Notes: generated by a model not told the origin, from the sequence alone. A stretch of DNA of 64,000 nt from Brenneria salicis ATCC 15712 = DSM 30166 (GCF_003315515.1 NZ_QNRY01000013.1:21684-85683), one strand, 5' to 3'; shown: positions 39,276 through 50,113, counted from the stretch's first letter. Numbers and translations are program-made.

Positions 39276-39430
39276 AAATGTTTCCTTGTCAAAGGGTTCA
39301 GAACGTATCCCGGCAGGCGGTTTTCATTGTCACGGTCAGTGACACGTACATCTGCCAGCATAGGTGCTAGTCTAGCGATTGTTCAAAGCTCGTGTGTTTA
39401 AAACGATGTCCGTTTAAAACGTTTGTCTGT

Positions 39431-40114
39431 TCAAAACGAGTGTATGTTTAAATCATTGTCCAGCAGGTTCAGGTTTATCCTGGCAGTCTGCCCGACATAA
39501 GAAGCGGGTATCTGATCGCTCAGCCAGTAACGTCCGGCGATAGATACAAGCTCAGCGGCCAGATGCGTACAGAATATCTGGCTGTGCACATCGCCAGACA
39601 CGCCAGCGAGGGCGCGGCCGCGCATCATGCCATAAATATGAATATTACCATCAGCAATCACCTCCGCGCCTGCGCTGACACTGCTGGTTACAATCAGATC
39701 GCAATTCCGGGCGTAAATCTGCTGACCGGAGCGTATCGGCGTATTGATGACCTTGGTTTTAACTGCGGCTGGAGCCGCCGCTACGGATTCGGGCGGGCGG
39801 CGTTGCGCTTTACCTTCACTCAGCAAAGGCAGGCCCGCCTGCGTAATGGCCTGTTTCAGTTGTTCGTCTTTACAGCCGCTGACGCCGACGACATGCAATC
39901 CGGTCGATGCGATAGCCTGTTGTAATTTTATCCAGTCGGTTTCCGCCGTCAATGCGGCGACATTAATGACAACGGGTGCATTTTTCAGAAAAGCGGGCGC
40001 CTGCTCGATCTTTTCCTGCAATGCCTGATAAATTACCTCTGGTTGGGGATCATGCAAATGAACAACCGATAAGGTAAAGCTGCTGCCTTTTAATTCTATT
40101 GGCGTTTGTGACAT
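39431..40114 (-). CDS. minC: Septum site-determining protein MinC
   Basis: 227 residues. N-terminal FtsZ-inhibiting domain (1-105), linker rich in Pro/Ala ([15 protein letters not shown]), and C-terminal beta-helix ([29 protein letters not shown]). It prevents Z-ring assembly at the poles. The 155-bp minC-minD gap is longer than the other gaps of the operon. Confidence 0.95.
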   Translation of the reverse strand: MSQTPIELKGSSFTLSVVHLHDPQPEVIYQALQEKIEQAPAFLKNAPVVINVAALTAETDWIKLQQAIASTGLHVVGVSGCKDEQLKQAITQAGLPLLSEGKAQRRPPESVAAAPAAVKTKVINTPIRSGQQIYARNCDLIVTSSVSAGAEVIADGNIHIYGMMRGRALAGVSGDVHSQIFCTHLAAELVSIAGRYWLSDQIPASYVGQTARINLNLLDNDLNIHSF

Positions 40115-40250
40115 CTATCCTGACTCAGTTTCCGCATCTTTTAATCCCCAGAGTAACATTTAAAGCATGATATTCCAGAGCGCTGCAAGCATGTTATAGT
40201 CACAATTATATACAGGCAAGACGCCATTCCCATTAAACAGAGTAAAAAAG

Positions 40251-40508
40251 ATGTTTTGTGTGATCTATCGAAGCACCAAACGTGACCAGACCTATCTTTA
40301 TGTCGAAAAAAAAGACGATTTTTCCCGCGTCCCGGAAGAATTGATGAAAAGTTTTGGTACGCCGCATTTAGCCATGTTATAGCCGCTGGATGGCAGTAAA
40401 AAACTGGCGAATGCTAATATTGAAAAGGTAAAACAAGCGCTTAGGGAACAGGGCTTTTATCTACAGGTTCCGCCTCCGCCGGAAACGTTATTAAAGACGC
40501 TTTGGTAA
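40251..40508 (+). pseudogene. ycgL: YcgL (UPF0745), interrupted by an amber codon
   Basis: From ATG 40251 the frame reads [20 protein letters not shown] … TPHLAML, meets TAG at 40380-40382 (codon 44), and continues in the same frame as [20 protein letters not shown]…[12 protein letters not shown] to TAA 40508. The E. coli protein has AMILPLDG here, so one sense codon (probably TTG/Leu) became TAG. The C-terminal tail is also shorter than in E. coli. Product function unknown. Divergent from minC, as in E. coli. Confidence 0.88.
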
Positions 40509-40883
40509 ATGTAAAAAAATAATACCGGTGTTTATTTTCAGATAATGCCTTAGTCATAATCTTACGGCGCAACATATTCAAAAAAGCAAGCACCGCGAAT
40601 AAACCGGGTTTCTGGTTGAAATAATCCGCGCTGTATTTAATCCGTATCATCAGTAGTGACTTTACTCACTATTGTCAGCGATAGAAATCCGCCGGTTTGT
40701 CTTATACTGTGACGCTTATAGCAACAAGGTGAAACTGTCGTCAGAGAGTGACGACACACGCTGGCGAGAACGCTATTTACCACGATGAGGTTTACAGGAT
40801 TGCATTTTATATGATGGTATTTGAGCATGATGCTATTGTGATAAATACCGTAGTTACCCAACAGACAGGGCAGGAGAATATCC
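40509..40883. other. Intergenic region between ycgL and ycgM
   Basis: No convincing gene; antisense frames here lack ribosome sites. The segment just before ycgM should hold its promoter. Confidence 0.5.
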
Positions 40884-41540
40884 ATGTACCAACACAGAGA
40901 CTGGCAGGGTGCGCTGCTTGATTTCCCAGTCAACAAAGTAGTATGCGTCGGCAGCAACTACTCGGAACACATCAAGGAAATGGGGAGCGCCACGCCAACC
41001 GAGCCAGTGTTGTTCATCAAACCGGAAACGGCGCTGTGTGATTTGCGTCAGCCAGTCGCTATTCCTAAAAACCTGGGCGCCGTCCACCACGAAGTTGAAC
41101 TGGCGGTACTGATCGGCACGCCGCTGAAGCAGGCAAATGAAGAGCGCGTTGCGCGGGCCATCGCCGGTTATGGCGTCGCGTTGGATCTGACGCTGCGTGA
41201 TTTGCAGTCCGAATTTAAAAAGGGCGGACAGCCCTGGGAAAAGGCCAAGGCGTTTGATGGCGCTTGTCCCATCTCCGGGTTTATTCCGGTCGCCGAGTTC
41301 GGTGACCCACAGCAAACAGAACTCGGCGTGAGAGTGAATGACGAGGTTCGTCAGCAGGGCAACACCCGTGACATGATTACGCCGATCCTGCCGCTGATTG
41401 CCTATATGAGCCGCTTTTTCACGCTACGGGCGGGGGATATCATTCTGACCGGCACGCCGAAGGGCGTCGGGCCTATTCAGTCCGGCGATATGCTGAAAAT
41501 AACCGTCAACGATCGCACTTTGAACACCCGTGTCATCTAA
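40884..41540 (+). CDS. ycgM: Fumarylacetoacetate hydrolase-family protein YcgM
   Basis: 218 residues, ACAGGGCAGGAG upstream. FAH fold: VGSNYSEHIKEMG, EPVLFIKPETALC, HHEVELAVLIG (metal-binding E-x-E) and DIILTGTPKGVGPI. Relatives hydrolyse acylpyruvates or decarboxylate oxaloacetate; the substrate here is not decided by sequence. Confidence 0.92.
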   Translation: MYQHRDWQGALLDFPVNKVVCVGSNYSEHIKEMGSATPTEPVLFIKPETALCDLRQPVAIPKNLGAVHHEVELAVLIGTPLKQANEERVARAIAGYGVALDLTLRDLQSEFKKGGQPWEKAKAFDGACPISGFIPVAEFGDPQQTELGVRVNDEVRQQGNTRDMITPILPLIAYMSRFFTLRAGDIILTGTPKGVGPIQSGDMLKITVNDRTLNTRVI

Positions 41541-41640
41541 GTCTCTGGCTATCCGCCCGCTGTGGGCGGGTAGCAACGCTTGTTCCCGTCAGCTAAACCC
41601 GTTATACAGAGCGCCCAAGAAAGATTAACTGGAAAAAAAA

Positions 41641-42087
41641 ATGACTGAACGCCCTTTTTGGCAGTACAAGACATTGTCAGAGATGTCCGATGATGAATGG
41701 GAGTCGCTGTGCGATGGCTGCGGTCAGTGCTGTTTGAATAAACTGATTGATGAGGATACGGAGGAAATTTATTTCACCAACGTAGCCTGTAATCAACTGA
41801 ATATAAAAAGTTGTCAATGTCGTAATTATGCGCGGCGTTTTGAATATGAACCTGACTGCATCAAGCTGACGCGCGAAAATCTGCTGACCTTCAACTGGCT
41901 GCCCGTCACCTGCGCCTACCGTCTGATTAATGAACAGCAGGCATTACCGTCCTGGCACCCGCTGGTTACCGGTTCCAAGGCGGCGATGCATGGTGAGCGT
42001 ATCTCGGTGCGCCATATCGCGGTGCACGAAAGTGAAGTTGTTGACTGGCAAGGTCACATTTTGAACAAACCGGCGTGGGCCAGATAG
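41641..42087 (+). CDS. ycgN: UPF0260 Cys-cluster protein YcgN
   Basis: 148 residues. Cys-rich N-terminal motif [11 protein letters not shown] (residues 22-32) plus [14 protein letters not shown], a zinc- or Fe-S-binding arrangement (CxxCxxxCC family). Function unknown. Confidence 0.92.
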   Translation: MTERPFWQYKTLSEMSDDEWESLCDGCGQCCLNKLIDEDTEEIYFTNVACNQLNIKSCQCRNYARRFEYEPDCIKLTRENLLTFNWLPVTCAYRLINEQQALPSWHPLVTGSKAAMHGERISVRHIAVHESEVVDWQGHILNKPAWAR

Positions 42088-42160
42088 CGATCCGGCCTGT
42101 GCAATTTCAAATATGCTGTATAATTTTAATACAACGGCAAACAGCACAGGAGGACAACAA

Positions 42161-42358
42161 ATGATTAACTTTGAAAAAATCATTATGGAATACAGCGAGC
42201 AATATACTGATTTTGCTGCCTCCACGATTGCTTTTATGGAAAGCCAACAGAAAGTGATCAACGCTGATGAGGTATCGAAAAAGATTCCTAAAGAGAAGAG
42301 ACAATTTTTCAAGGAGAGACTCGTCCACTACCGGCATATTTATCGCCCTCAGCAATAA
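42161..42358 (+). CDS. Small conserved-looking protein of unknown function (65 residues)
   Basis: ATG 42161 has a strong AGGAGG 8 bp upstream, so this start is preferred over in-frame 42113. Predominantly helical and charged (MINFEKIIMEYSEQYTDFAA…KKIPKEKRQFFKERLVHYRH), no signal peptide or membrane span. It lies in the slot between ycgN and dsbB, where E. coli has hlyE and umuDC. I do not recognise the family. Confidence 0.65.
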   Translation: MINFEKIIMEYSEQYTDFAASTIAFMESQQKVINADEVSKKIPKEKRQFFKERLVHYRHIYRPQQ

Positions 42359-42390
42359 AAGGCGCGGTCTGTGTTTTGACGCTGTTGCAC

Positions 42391-42420
42391 TGAAGCCCAG
42401 GTATCGCCTGGGCTTGTTAT
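42391..42420. terminator. Bidirectional terminator between the 65-residue ORF and dsbB
   Basis: AAGCCCAGG (42393-42401), loop TATCG, CCTGGGCTT (42407-42415), followed by GTTATTATCTTTT on the plus strand. Confidence 0.75.
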
Positions 42421-42959
42421 TATCTTTTATAGCGGCTGAAGAGATCACGACGTTTAGGGCGGAAAGGCTGGGCGATCAGAACCAATATCGCAATCAGTAA
42501 ATAGGCCGCGAAAATACCGACTAACCACTGCGGCATTTCCAGTGACAAAAACTGCCACTGACGTTCGGAACAATCTCCCGATGCGTTGAATACGGCTGGC
42601 AGCCATTTTTCCAGCGGCAGCCACGACGGAAAGCTGGCAAAAAAGTCGCAAGTATTAAAAGGCGACGGGTTGAGCAATATATCCGTTTGTTTCCAGGCCA
42701 GACGCAGGCCCTCGAATGCGCTGTATAGCCACAGCCCGATGGCGGGATAACGCAGCACGCTTTTCGGCGCGACCGCCCCCAGCAATCCCGCGCCCATTAC
42801 GCCGAAAAGCGCCGCACGTTGGTAGATGCAAAGGACGCAGGGCCGCAACTGCATGACGTGTTGGAAATAGAGCGCGACCAACTCCAGAATCAGGGCGGTC
42901 AATGCCAATAATAACCAGGCGCCGCGTCCGCGTGAGCAACGGTTAAGAAATCGCAACAT
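42420..42959 (-). CDS. dsbB: Disulfide bond formation protein DsbB
   Basis: 179 residues, four membrane segments. First redox pair CVLC (41-44), second pair Cys in the second periplasmic loop (NTCDFF … GDCSERQW). It re-oxidises DsbA and passes electrons to quinones. In E. coli nhaB lies between dsbB and fadR; here it does not. Confidence 0.95.
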   Translation of the reverse strand: MLRFLNRCSRGRGAWLLLALTALILELVALYFQHVMQLRPCVLCIYQRAALFGVMGAGLLGAVAPKSVLRYPAIGLWLYSAFEGLRLAWKQTDILLNPSPFNTCDFFASFPSWLPLEKWLPAVFNASGDCSERQWQFLSLEMPQWLVGIFAAYLLIAILVLIAQPFRPKRRDLFSRYKR

Positions 42960-43414
42960 AACAAGTATTCCATGCTAAAAATGAGCGAATCAGCAGTGTA
43001 AACCGATTTGACGTCACCGCCATCATTTCACGGTGCAAAACGTAATAATGTATTCAGTAACGCTGTATTAAGTAACTATGTATTCAATAATAATGTATTT
43101 ATTTGATTTTTCCTTTAATTCCTCTGCGGGCGGCGATGCTAGCGCTCTCTCTTCTCCTCGGCAATCTCTTTCCTGTTGTTCACTACTATACATGATGAGT
43201 ATAAATTCAATGTAGCCCAGCTAAGCAGTGGCAACATATCCGAAATTTTTTATACTTAATGGCGTATATCGCCGTCGGCCCGAAGGGTTTTGTTCACGGT
43301 CACAGTTTTATCGCCAATTGGTTTGGCGTATGGCGGCGGTGCTATGTCATGTTTCGTTCATCTGGTATGATGAGATCAGCTTTCATCGGTAAATATCGCT
43401 ACGGAATCAAACTC
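42960..43414. other. Intergenic region dsbB-fadR; nhaB missing
   Basis: 455 bp, AT-rich, with no trace of the Na+/H+ antiporter gene nhaB that I could recognise. The last 60 bp hold a FadR-operator-like sequence. Confidence 0.6.
43361..43376 (+). promoter_or_regulatory. FadR-operator-like site upstream of fadR
   Basis: TCTGGTATGATGAGAT agrees with 13 of 16 positions of the E. coli fadBA operator TCTGGTACGACCAGAT. It sits 39 bp before the fadR ATG, in position for autoregulation. Confidence 0.5.
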
Positions 43415-44134
43415 ATGGTCATAAAGGCGCAAAGTCCGGCAGGATTCGCTGAAGAATATATAATTGAAAGTATATGGAACAACCGCTTTCCGCCAGGCTC
43501 CATTCTGCCAGCAGAAAGAGAGCTCTCCGAGTTGATAGGCGTAACACGCACCACGTTGCGCGAAGTGCTTCAGCGTTTAGCGCGTGATGGCTGGCTAACG
43601 ATTCAGCATGGTAAACCGACGAAAGTCAATAACTTCTGGGAAACTTCCGGGCTGAATATTCTGGAAACGCTGGCAAGACTCGATCACGATAGCGTGCCGC
43701 AACTGATTGACAACCTTCTGGCCGTGCGTACCAATATTGCGGCGATCTTTATTCGAGCAGCGCTGCGACAACATCCTGAAAAAACACATGAAGTATTGAC
43801 GCAGACCGGATCGGTGGATGACAACGCGGATGCTTTCGCCAAGCTTGACTACAATGTTTTTCGTGGACTGGCATTTGCCTCTGGCAATCCTATTTATGGT
43901 TTGATCCTCAACGGACTGAGGGGCTTATATATCCGCGTTGGCCGCTACTATTTTTCCAATCCCGAAGCGAGAAAACTGGCGCTGGATTTTTATGGCCGTC
44001 TGGAAGTACTGTGTCGTGAAGGGCTGTATGAGCAGGTGATGGATGTGGTCAGACGCTACGGTAAGGAAAGCGGCGCGATTTGGCATAACATGCAGAGCGC
44101 CATTCCACATGATATTGCTGAAATTCGCCGCTAA
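43415..44134 (+). CDS. fadR: Fatty acid metabolism regulator FadR
   Basis: 239 residues from ATG 43415, matching the E. coli start [16 protein letters not shown] and length; the 52-residue in-frame extension is not credible. GntR winged helix 1-75 ([32 protein letters not shown]), acyl-CoA-binding helical domain after. It represses fad genes and activates fabA/fabB. The DNA-reading helix is unchanged relative to E. coli. Confidence 0.96.
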   Translation: MVIKAQSPAGFAEEYIIESIWNNRFPPGSILPAERELSELIGVTRTTLREVLQRLARDGWLTIQHGKPTKVNNFWETSGLNILETLARLDHDSVPQLIDNLLAVRTNIAAIFIRAALRQHPEKTHEVLTQTGSVDDNADAFAKLDYNVFRGLAFASGNPIYGLILNGLRGLYIRVGRYYFSNPEARKLALDFYGRLEVLCREGLYEQVMDVVRRYGKESGAIWHNMQSAIPHDIAEIRR

Positions 44135-44204
44135 GCGAACATGGAAAATCGTTGCCTGCGATATTCAATGTCAACAAAATGACGGCCCGCGATAGGCCGT
44201 TATA

Positions 44205-44242
44205 AAAAAAGGGTATCCCGCAATCAGAATACCCTGTGTTTT
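44205..44242. terminator. Bidirectional terminator between fadR and ycgB
   Basis: GGGTAT (44211-44216) with ATACCC (44229-44234). TGTGTTTTTT follows on the plus strand and TTTTTTT on the minus strand. A further GGCCGT stem lies at 44183-44200. Confidence 0.88.
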
Positions 44243-44252
44243 TTCTTCCCGC

Positions 44253-45791
44253 TCAGGTGGTGGCGATATTGCGCGCCGGACAGCGCTCCAGCAACTCCAC
44301 GCTGCCATCTTCGTTAACCTGTTCAAGATTCACATCAAATCCCCACAGACGATGAACATGTTTCATCACCTCAAATCTGCTTTTATCCAGCGGCGCACGA
44401 TTGTGGGGAATGTAACGCAGCGTCAGTGAACGGTTGCCGCGTAAATCCACATTCCATACCTGAATATTGGGCTCCAGATTGCTCAGATTATATTGCGCGG
44501 ACAACTCCTCACGGATTAAGCGATAACCCTCTTCGTCATGGATCGCGGCAATTTCCAGATAGTTGTTGTTATCGTCATCCAGTACGGTGAACAGCCGGAA
44601 ATCGCGCATGACTTTGGGCGACAGGAACTGGCTGATGAAACTCTCATCTTTAAAATTCTGCATGGCGAAATGCAGCGTATCCAGCCAATCTTTACCAGCG
44701 ACATCCGGGAACCAGTAGCGATCTTCTTCCGTTGGTTCCTGACAAATACGCTTGATATCCTGGAACATGGCAAAACCCAGTGCGTAAGGGTTGATGCCAT
44801 TGTAATACGGGCTGTTATAGGGCGGCTGATAAACAACGTTGGTATGGCTGTGTAAAAACTCCAGCATAAAGCGCTCAGATACCCGGCCTTCGTCATACAG
44901 ATGGTTGAGGATCGTATAGTGCCAGAATGTCGCCCAGCCTTCGTTCATCACCTGAGTCTGTTTTTGCGGATAGAAATACTGGCTGACTTTGCGCACGATA
45001 CGCAAAATTTCACGTTGCCACGGTTCCAGCAGCGGGGCGTTTTTTTCCATAAAGTACAGCAGATTTTCTTGCGGTTCCTGCGGAAAACGACGGGCTTTTT
45101 CCGGGGAAACATCCTGTTCGCGCCGCGGCAGGGTTTTCCAAAGTTCGTTGACCTGACTTTGCAGATATTCTTCACGACTTTTTTGCCGGGACTTCTCCTC
45201 TTCCAGCGAAATTTTTTGCGGGCGTTTGTAACGGTCCACGCCGTAATTCATCAACGCATGGCAGGAGTCCAGCAGACGTTCAACCTCTTCGACGCCATAG
45301 CGCTCCTCGCAGCGCGAGATGTACTGGCGGGCAAAAATCAGATAGTCGACGATAGAGCCCGCATCGGTCCAGCTACGGAACAGATAGTTTCCTTTGAAGA
45401 AGGAGTTATGCCCGTAACAGGCATGCGCCATGACCAGCGCCTGCATGGGCATGGTGTTTTCTTCCATCAGATAAGCAATACAGGGATCGGAGTTGATAAC
45501 GATTTCATACGCCAACCCTTGCTGACCGTGTTTGTAGCGTTGCTCGGTTTCAATGAATTTCTTCCCGAACGACCAGTGAGCATAATTGATCGGCATACCG
45601 ATACTGGAATAGGCATCCATCATCTGCTCAGAAGTAATGACTTCAATTTGATGCGGATAGGTATCCAGCCGATAGGATTTCGCTACCCGATCTATCTCAT
45701 CGAGGTAGACCTGCAATAGCTCGAACGTCCAGTCTGGTCCATCATCAAGACGGTTAGGTTTCTTTACCCGATTATCAGTCGATATCGCCAT
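44253..45791 (-). CDS. ycgB: SpoVR-family protein YcgB
   Basis: 512 residues from ATG 45791 (AGGGGG upstream); the in-frame ATG at 45836 adds 15 residues without support. The SpoVR domain covers nearly all of it: EVITSEQMMDAYSSIGMPINY, MAHACYGHNSFFKGNYLF and MNEGWATFWHYTIL (conserved His/Glu). SpoVR proteins act with YeaG/YeaH in stationary-phase and sporulation-like stress in other bacteria. Those two genes are 3 kb downstream here. Confidence 0.93.
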   Translation of the reverse strand: MAISTDNRVKKPNRLDDGPDWTFELLQVYLDEIDRVAKSYRLDTYPHQIEVITSEQMMDAYSSIGMPINYAHWSFGKKFIETEQRYKHGQQGLAYEIVINSDPCIAYLMEENTMPMQALVMAHACYGHNSFFKGNYLFRSWTDAGSIVDYLIFARQYISRCEERYGVEEVERLLDSCHALMNYGVDRYKRPQKISLEEEKSRQKSREEYLQSQVNELWKTLPRREQDVSPEKARRFPQEPQENLLYFMEKNAPLLEPWQREILRIVRKVSQYFYPQKQTQVMNEGWATFWHYTILNHLYDEGRVSERFMLEFLHSHTNVVYQPPYNSPYYNGINPYALGFAMFQDIKRICQEPTEEDRYWFPDVAGKDWLDTLHFAMQNFKDESFISQFLSPKVMRDFRLFTVLDDDNNNYLEIAAIHDEEGYRLIREELSAQYNLSNLEPNIQVWNVDLRGNRSLTLRYIPHNRAPLDKSRFEVMKHVHRLWGFDVNLEQVNEDGSVELLERCPARNIATT

Positions 45792-46098
45792 CAGCGCGCC
45801 CCCTATATGACTACCTGCACGGTATCGTACAGACATTATTAATCGTAGCTCAATCTGGTAAAAGTGATGAGAAAACGGTGGGTTGGGAATAAATATTCAT
45901 AGGGTTAGCATGTATCATACGTTGTGTGAGCAAGGAATGAATAATAGATAAATGCTATATCTGCGCCTGATGACAATTTTTATCTAAATGCTACAGTAGT
46001 CTCCTATTCCACTGTTGAAGTGGTTTTTTATTCCAATGGATAGGTAATTGACCAGCATATTGCATGGTGATCAGATAAAAGATAGGGGATAAGTAAAA

Positions 46099-47352
46099 AT
46101 GCGGGTTGTGATTTTGGGCAGTGGCGTGATTGGTGTCTCTACGGCATGGTATCTGGCGCAAGCCGGGCATGAGGTCACGGTGATTGATCGGCAGCCTGAG
46201 CCCGCGCTTGAAACCAGCGCCGGCAATGCCGGTCAGATATCCCCCGGTTATTCCGCGCCCTGGGCGGCGCCAGGGGTGCCGCTGAAAGCGATTAAATGGA
46301 TGTTTCAACGTCATGCGCCGTTGGCGATCCGCCCCGATTTCACCGCCGAACAGTTGTGTTGGATGTGGCGGATGCTGCTCAATTGCGATAGTTGGCATTA
46401 CACAGTCAATAAGGCGCGCATGGTTCGACTGGCTGAATACAGCCGGGATTGCTTGCAGAAATTGCGGCAGGAAACCCAAATTCAGTATGAGGGACGGCAG
46501 GGCGGAACACTGCAACTGTTCAGAACCGAGCAACAGTATGAGAATGCGGCGCGCGATATCGCGGTGCTGGAAGACGCAGGCGTGCCATATCAATTGCTCA
46601 CCAATATGCAACTTTCAACCGTCGAGCCTGCGCTGGCCAACGTAACGGAAAAACTCACTGGCGGTTTGCGTTTGCCGCATGATGAAACCGGCGATTGTCA
46701 GATGTTTACCCGCCAGTTGGCTACGAAGGCGCAAGCGCAGGGCGTGGTATTCAAGCTGGGGCGTGAAGTTCGCCATTTGCAAGTGGAAGGTCGGCAGGTA
46801 AGGGGCGTGCAATGCGCTGGGGAAGTGATAACGGCGGATGCTTATGTCATGGCCTGCGGTTCCTATTCAACGGGCCTGCTGCGTGATAGTTTTACCATCC
46901 CGGTCTATCCGCTGAAAGGCTATTCATTGACCATTCCTCTGGCCGATGATGCCGCCGCCCCTGTTTCCACAGTATTGGATGAAACTTATAAAGTAGCGAT
47001 TACCCGCTTCGATCAACGTATTCGCGTCGGCGGCATGGCGGAGATTGTCGGCTTCAATACCGCATTGAATCCGAAGCGCCGCGCGACGCTGGAAATGGTG
47101 GTCAGAGATTTATATCCCCATGCCGGTCATCTGGCGCAGGCTGAGTTCTGGACGGGGTTACGCCCGATGACGCCAGACGGCACGCCGTTGGTTGGACGTT
47201 CTCCGCTGAAAAATCTCTATCTTAATACCGGCCACGGCACGCTGGGGTGGACAATGGCCTGCGGTTCGGGACGACTGCTGGCGGATATTATTTCCGGTAA
47301 AACGCCGGATATTCAATCCGACGATCTTTCCCTCTCGCGCTACGCGCAATAG
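46099..47352 (+). CDS. dadA: D-amino acid dehydrogenase small subunit
   Basis: 417 residues. FAD-binding [18 protein letters not shown] at the N-terminus, then [17 protein letters not shown] and the C-terminal DAO motif [16 protein letters not shown]. It oxidises D-alanine and other D-amino acids to keto acids at the inner membrane. In E. coli dadX (alanine racemase) follows in the operon; here a convergent MFS gene follows instead. Confidence 0.95.
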   Translation: MRVVILGSGVIGVSTAWYLAQAGHEVTVIDRQPEPALETSAGNAGQISPGYSAPWAAPGVPLKAIKWMFQRHAPLAIRPDFTAEQLCWMWRMLLNCDSWHYTVNKARMVRLAEYSRDCLQKLRQETQIQYEGRQGGTLQLFRTEQQYENAARDIAVLEDAGVPYQLLTNMQLSTVEPALANVTEKLTGGLRLPHDETGDCQMFTRQLATKAQAQGVVFKLGREVRHLQVEGRQVRGVQCAGEVITADAYVMACGSYSTGLLRDSFTIPVYPLKGYSLTIPLADDAAAPVSTVLDETYKVAITRFDQRIRVGGMAEIVGFNTALNPKRRATLEMVVRDLYPHAGHLAQAEFWTGLRPMTPDGTPLVGRSPLKNLYLNTGHGTLGWTMACGSGRLLADIISGKTPDIQSDDLSLSRYAQ

Positions 47353-47383
47353 CGTTTACCCGGCTGGACGCGCGCGTCAAATC

Positions 47384-47417
47384 AACCCAGTCATCTGAAT
47401 CATTCAATGACTGGGTT
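47384..47417. terminator. Hairpin between dadA and the MFS gene
   Basis: AACCCAGTCAT (47384-47394) with ATGACTGGGTT (47407-47417): 11-bp perfect stem between convergent genes, but T-runs are poor on both sides. Confidence 0.55.
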
Positions 47418-47435
47418 GCCCAGGTATAAATCAGC

Positions 47436-48635
47436 TTAGTGTTGGGACAACGGTGTAATGTTGCCTTTCAATTTACGCGTTAACAGCCGCGCCCACAGCG
47501 CCAGCAGCGCGGTGCACAGCATGACCACCGAAAGCGAAACCTTGGAGGGTAGCGGCAGCGCCATGGCCGTAAGCCCCAGCACCGCGCCCCCCGCCATCTG
47601 AAGGAATCCCACCATTGCCGAAGCAATGCCCGCCTCATTGGAATAAGGCTCCAGAGCATAACTGGTGGCGGGGCCCATCAGGAACGCCAACCCCGCACAG
47701 GCCAGCGCCACCGGCAACATGAAGCTCTGCCAACTGTTCTGCCAGTAAGAAGGCAGCCACATCACGCCAGCCAACATACTCAGGCAGCCTAACCCCATTA
47801 ACAAGCTTCCCACGGTCAGGCAAGCGGGGCGTCCCGCTTTGCGGATGATGCGGTTGGCAAAAAAGCTCACCAGCATGATCCAAAATCCGTTACCACCGAA
47901 TGCCAGGGAAAATTGTAATGGCGTCAGTTGCGCGTCATTCATCAGCACGACTGACGAAAAGGTGACGTAGGTCAACGCCATGCCCATCGCGCCCGCATTG
48001 ACTAATGCGAAGCCCAAAAAGCGAGGCTCAGTGAGAATGCGTGCGTATTGCCGCAGAGGGATGCCGCGGGATGACAGGGTTGACGCCGGGCGAGTTTCCG
48101 GTAGGAAGAAAATGACCATCGCCAACAGAATGATGCTGTACGTCGCCAGAAACCAGAAGGGCGCTCGCCAGCCCAAAAACTCCGCTAACAATCCGCCTAA
48201 TAGCGGCGCCAGCGCTGGGACAATATTCAGCGTGCCGTTAAGAAAACCGAAAGTTTTGGCGGCCTCGTCGCCATTCAGTCGGTCACGCACACAACTGAAG
48301 ATGGCCACCGAGGTACAGCAGACAGCCATTCCCTGCAAAATGCGCGACACCATGAAAATTCCGGCGTTGGTCGCTAGCGCCGCCATACAAGCGCCAAGCA
48401 GGTAGATGACGACGCCCGCCAGCGTCATAGGACGGCGACCATAGCAATCTGCTAATGGACCGGCGGCGAGTTGTCCCAGTCCCATGATCAGGATGAACAG
48501 GGCGATCGTGGATTGGATCCGCGGCTCAGTACTGTTTAATTCCTGAGCGATGGTGGGGATCAACGGTAAATAGATGTCGATCCCTAATGGCCCCAGCAAC
48601 ACCAGAGCCAATAACAGCAGAACAAAATTTCGCAT
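47436..48635 (-). CDS. Bcr/CflA (CmlA-like) family drug efflux MFS transporter
   Basis: 399 residues from ATG 48635. 12 membrane segments; DIYLPLIPTIAQELN (TM1, the D-x-Y-L-P motif of the Bcr/CflA family), GQLAAGPLADCYGRRPM (motif A), and RILQGMAVCCTSVAIFSCVRDR. The family exports bicyclomycin, chloramphenicol or florfenicol-type drugs. The substrate is not predictable and resistance cannot be claimed. Confidence 0.88.
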   Translation of the reverse strand: MRNFVLLLLALVLLGPLGIDIYLPLIPTIAQELNSTEPRIQSTIALFILIMGLGQLAAGPLADCYGRRPMTLAGVVIYLLGACMAALATNAGIFMVSRILQGMAVCCTSVAIFSCVRDRLNGDEAAKTFGFLNGTLNIVPALAPLLGGLLAEFLGWRAPFWFLATYSIILLAMVIFFLPETRPASTLSSRGIPLRQYARILTEPRFLGFALVNAGAMGMALTYVTFSSVVLMNDAQLTPLQFSLAFGGNGFWIMLVSFFANRIIRKAGRPACLTVGSLLMGLGCLSMLAGVMWLPSYWQNSWQSFMLPVALACAGLAFLMGPATSYALEPYSNEAGIASAMVGFLQMAGGAVLGLTAMALPLPSKVSLSVVMLCTALLALWARLLTRKLKGNITPLSQH

Positions 48636-48838
48636 ATGCAACAAAAACCTGAATGTTACTTCAATGTTTTCCTAAGGAAGAGCCTAGGATAGTGGTTAGG
48701 TCAGGGGAAAGGAAGCGTTATCTCCCCCTGATGTGGTTAAACCACACTGTATGTGACATTGTCACTTAGGCTTAAGGGAAAGAGATTGAATCAACCAGAT
48801 TATCTCTGGCTGATTCTATTTTGAAGAATGAACAACGG

Positions 48839-50113
48839 TTAATGTCCTACCGTTTGTTTGCGGAAAAGTTCGCGGAATACCGGATAGATATCATCCGGTT
48901 CACGAATATGTTGCATGGCAAAGTTATCGAATTCGTCACGCAGCATTTCGTACTCACGCCACAGCGTCTGATGTGAACGCGGGGTAATTTCGATGTAGCT
49001 GTAATATCGCACCAACGGCAACAGTTGGTTGGCCAGAATCTGATGGCACAGCGGCGAGTCATCGGCCCAGTTATCGCCATCGGAAGCTTGCGCGGCATAA
49101 ATATTCCACTGCGCGGGGTCGTAACGTTCATGCACCACTTCTTCCATCAGTTTTAACGCGCTGGATACAATAGTGCCGCCTGTTTCCTGCGAATAGAAAA
49201 ACTCCTGTTCATCAACCTCTTTGGCTTGGGTGTGGTGACGAATATACACCACCTCGACGTTTTTATAGCTCCTGCTGAGAAACAGATAGAGCAGGATATA
49301 AAAGCGTTTGGCCATGTCTTTGGTCGCCTGATCCATCGAACCAGAGATATCCATCAGACAGAACATCACTGCCTGACTGGATGGTTCGGCCCGCCGCTCG
49401 TAATTTTTATAGCGCAGGTCAAAGGTATCAATGAACGGGACGCGGGCAATCTTCTGGCGCAGTTCGGCAATTGCCAGTCGTAAACGTTCTTCCTCCAGAA
49501 GCTGGGCCGGTTCGGTATGCTCCAACTGTTCAAGCGATTGCTCCAGCGCGTGCAATTCCCGGCGTTTGCCTGCCGTCATCGCCATACGGCGGGCAAGGGA
49601 GTTTTGCAACGAACGCACGACGCTGATATTGGCGGGTACGCCGTTCGCCGTGTAACCGGCACGATGCGTCTTGAATTCATTCATCTGCCGATGCTGCGTC
49701 TTCTTCAGATTGGGCAGCGCCAGATCTTCAAACAACAGATCCAGATATTCATCCTTGGATATCTGAAATACAAACTCGTCCTGACCTTCACCATCCTGAC
49801 TGGCTTCGCCCTGCCCGGAGCCGCTGCCGCCGCCACCTTGCGGACGCTCGATGCGATCGTTTTGTACGAAGTGGTCATTCCCCGGATGAACACGATGGCG
49901 GTGTCCGCCGCGGGCCTGATGAAACATGGGTTCGTTGATGTCTCCATTGGGGATCGAAACGGACTCCCCACTTTCAATATCGGTCACCGAACGCTTATTA
50001 ATGGCCTCGGCAATCGACTTTTTAATTTGCGACTTATAGCGGCGCAAAAAGCGCTGGCGGTTAACCATGCTTTTGTTTTTGCCATTAAGTCGTCGATCAA
50101 TGAAATAGGCCAT
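48839..50113 (-). CDS. yeaH: VWA-containing stress protein YeaH (UPF0229)
   Basis: 424 residues from ATG 50113 (GGGGAAG upstream; [15 protein letters not shown] as in E. coli). Glycine-rich low-complexity loop ([20 protein letters not shown]), then a von Willebrand A fold with [17 protein letters not shown]. Coexpressed with kinase YeaG, 36 bp upstream; the pair is sigma-S-dependent in E. coli. Confidence 0.94.
   Translation of the reverse strand: MAYFIDRRLNGKNKSMVNRQRFLRRYKSQIKKSIAEAINKRSVTDIESGESVSIPNGDINEPMFHQARGGHRHRVHPGNDHFVQNDRIERPQGGGGSGSGQGEASQDGEGQDEFVFQISKDEYLDLLFEDLALPNLKKTQHRQMNEFKTHRAGYTANGVPANISVVRSLQNSLARRMAMTAGKRRELHALEQSLEQLEHTEPAQLLEEERLRLAIAELRQKIARVPFIDTFDLRYKNYERRAEPSSQAVMFCLMDISGSMDQATKDMAKRFYILLYLFLSRSYKNVEVVYIRHHTQAKEVDEQEFFYSQETGGTIVSSALKLMEEVVHERYDPAQWNIYAAQASDGDNWADDSPLCHQILANQLLPLVRYYSYIEITPRSHQTLWREYEMLRDEFDNFAMQHIREPDDIYPVFRELFRKQTVGH

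Noticed and set aside
40441..40650. 69-codon minus-strand frame (MIRIKYSADYF…) after ycgL
   Set aside because: No Shine-Dalgarno, runs antisense into ycgL, no recognised family.
44901..45719. 272-codon plus-strand frame inside ycgB
   Set aside because: Antisense shadow; ycgB is fully conserved.
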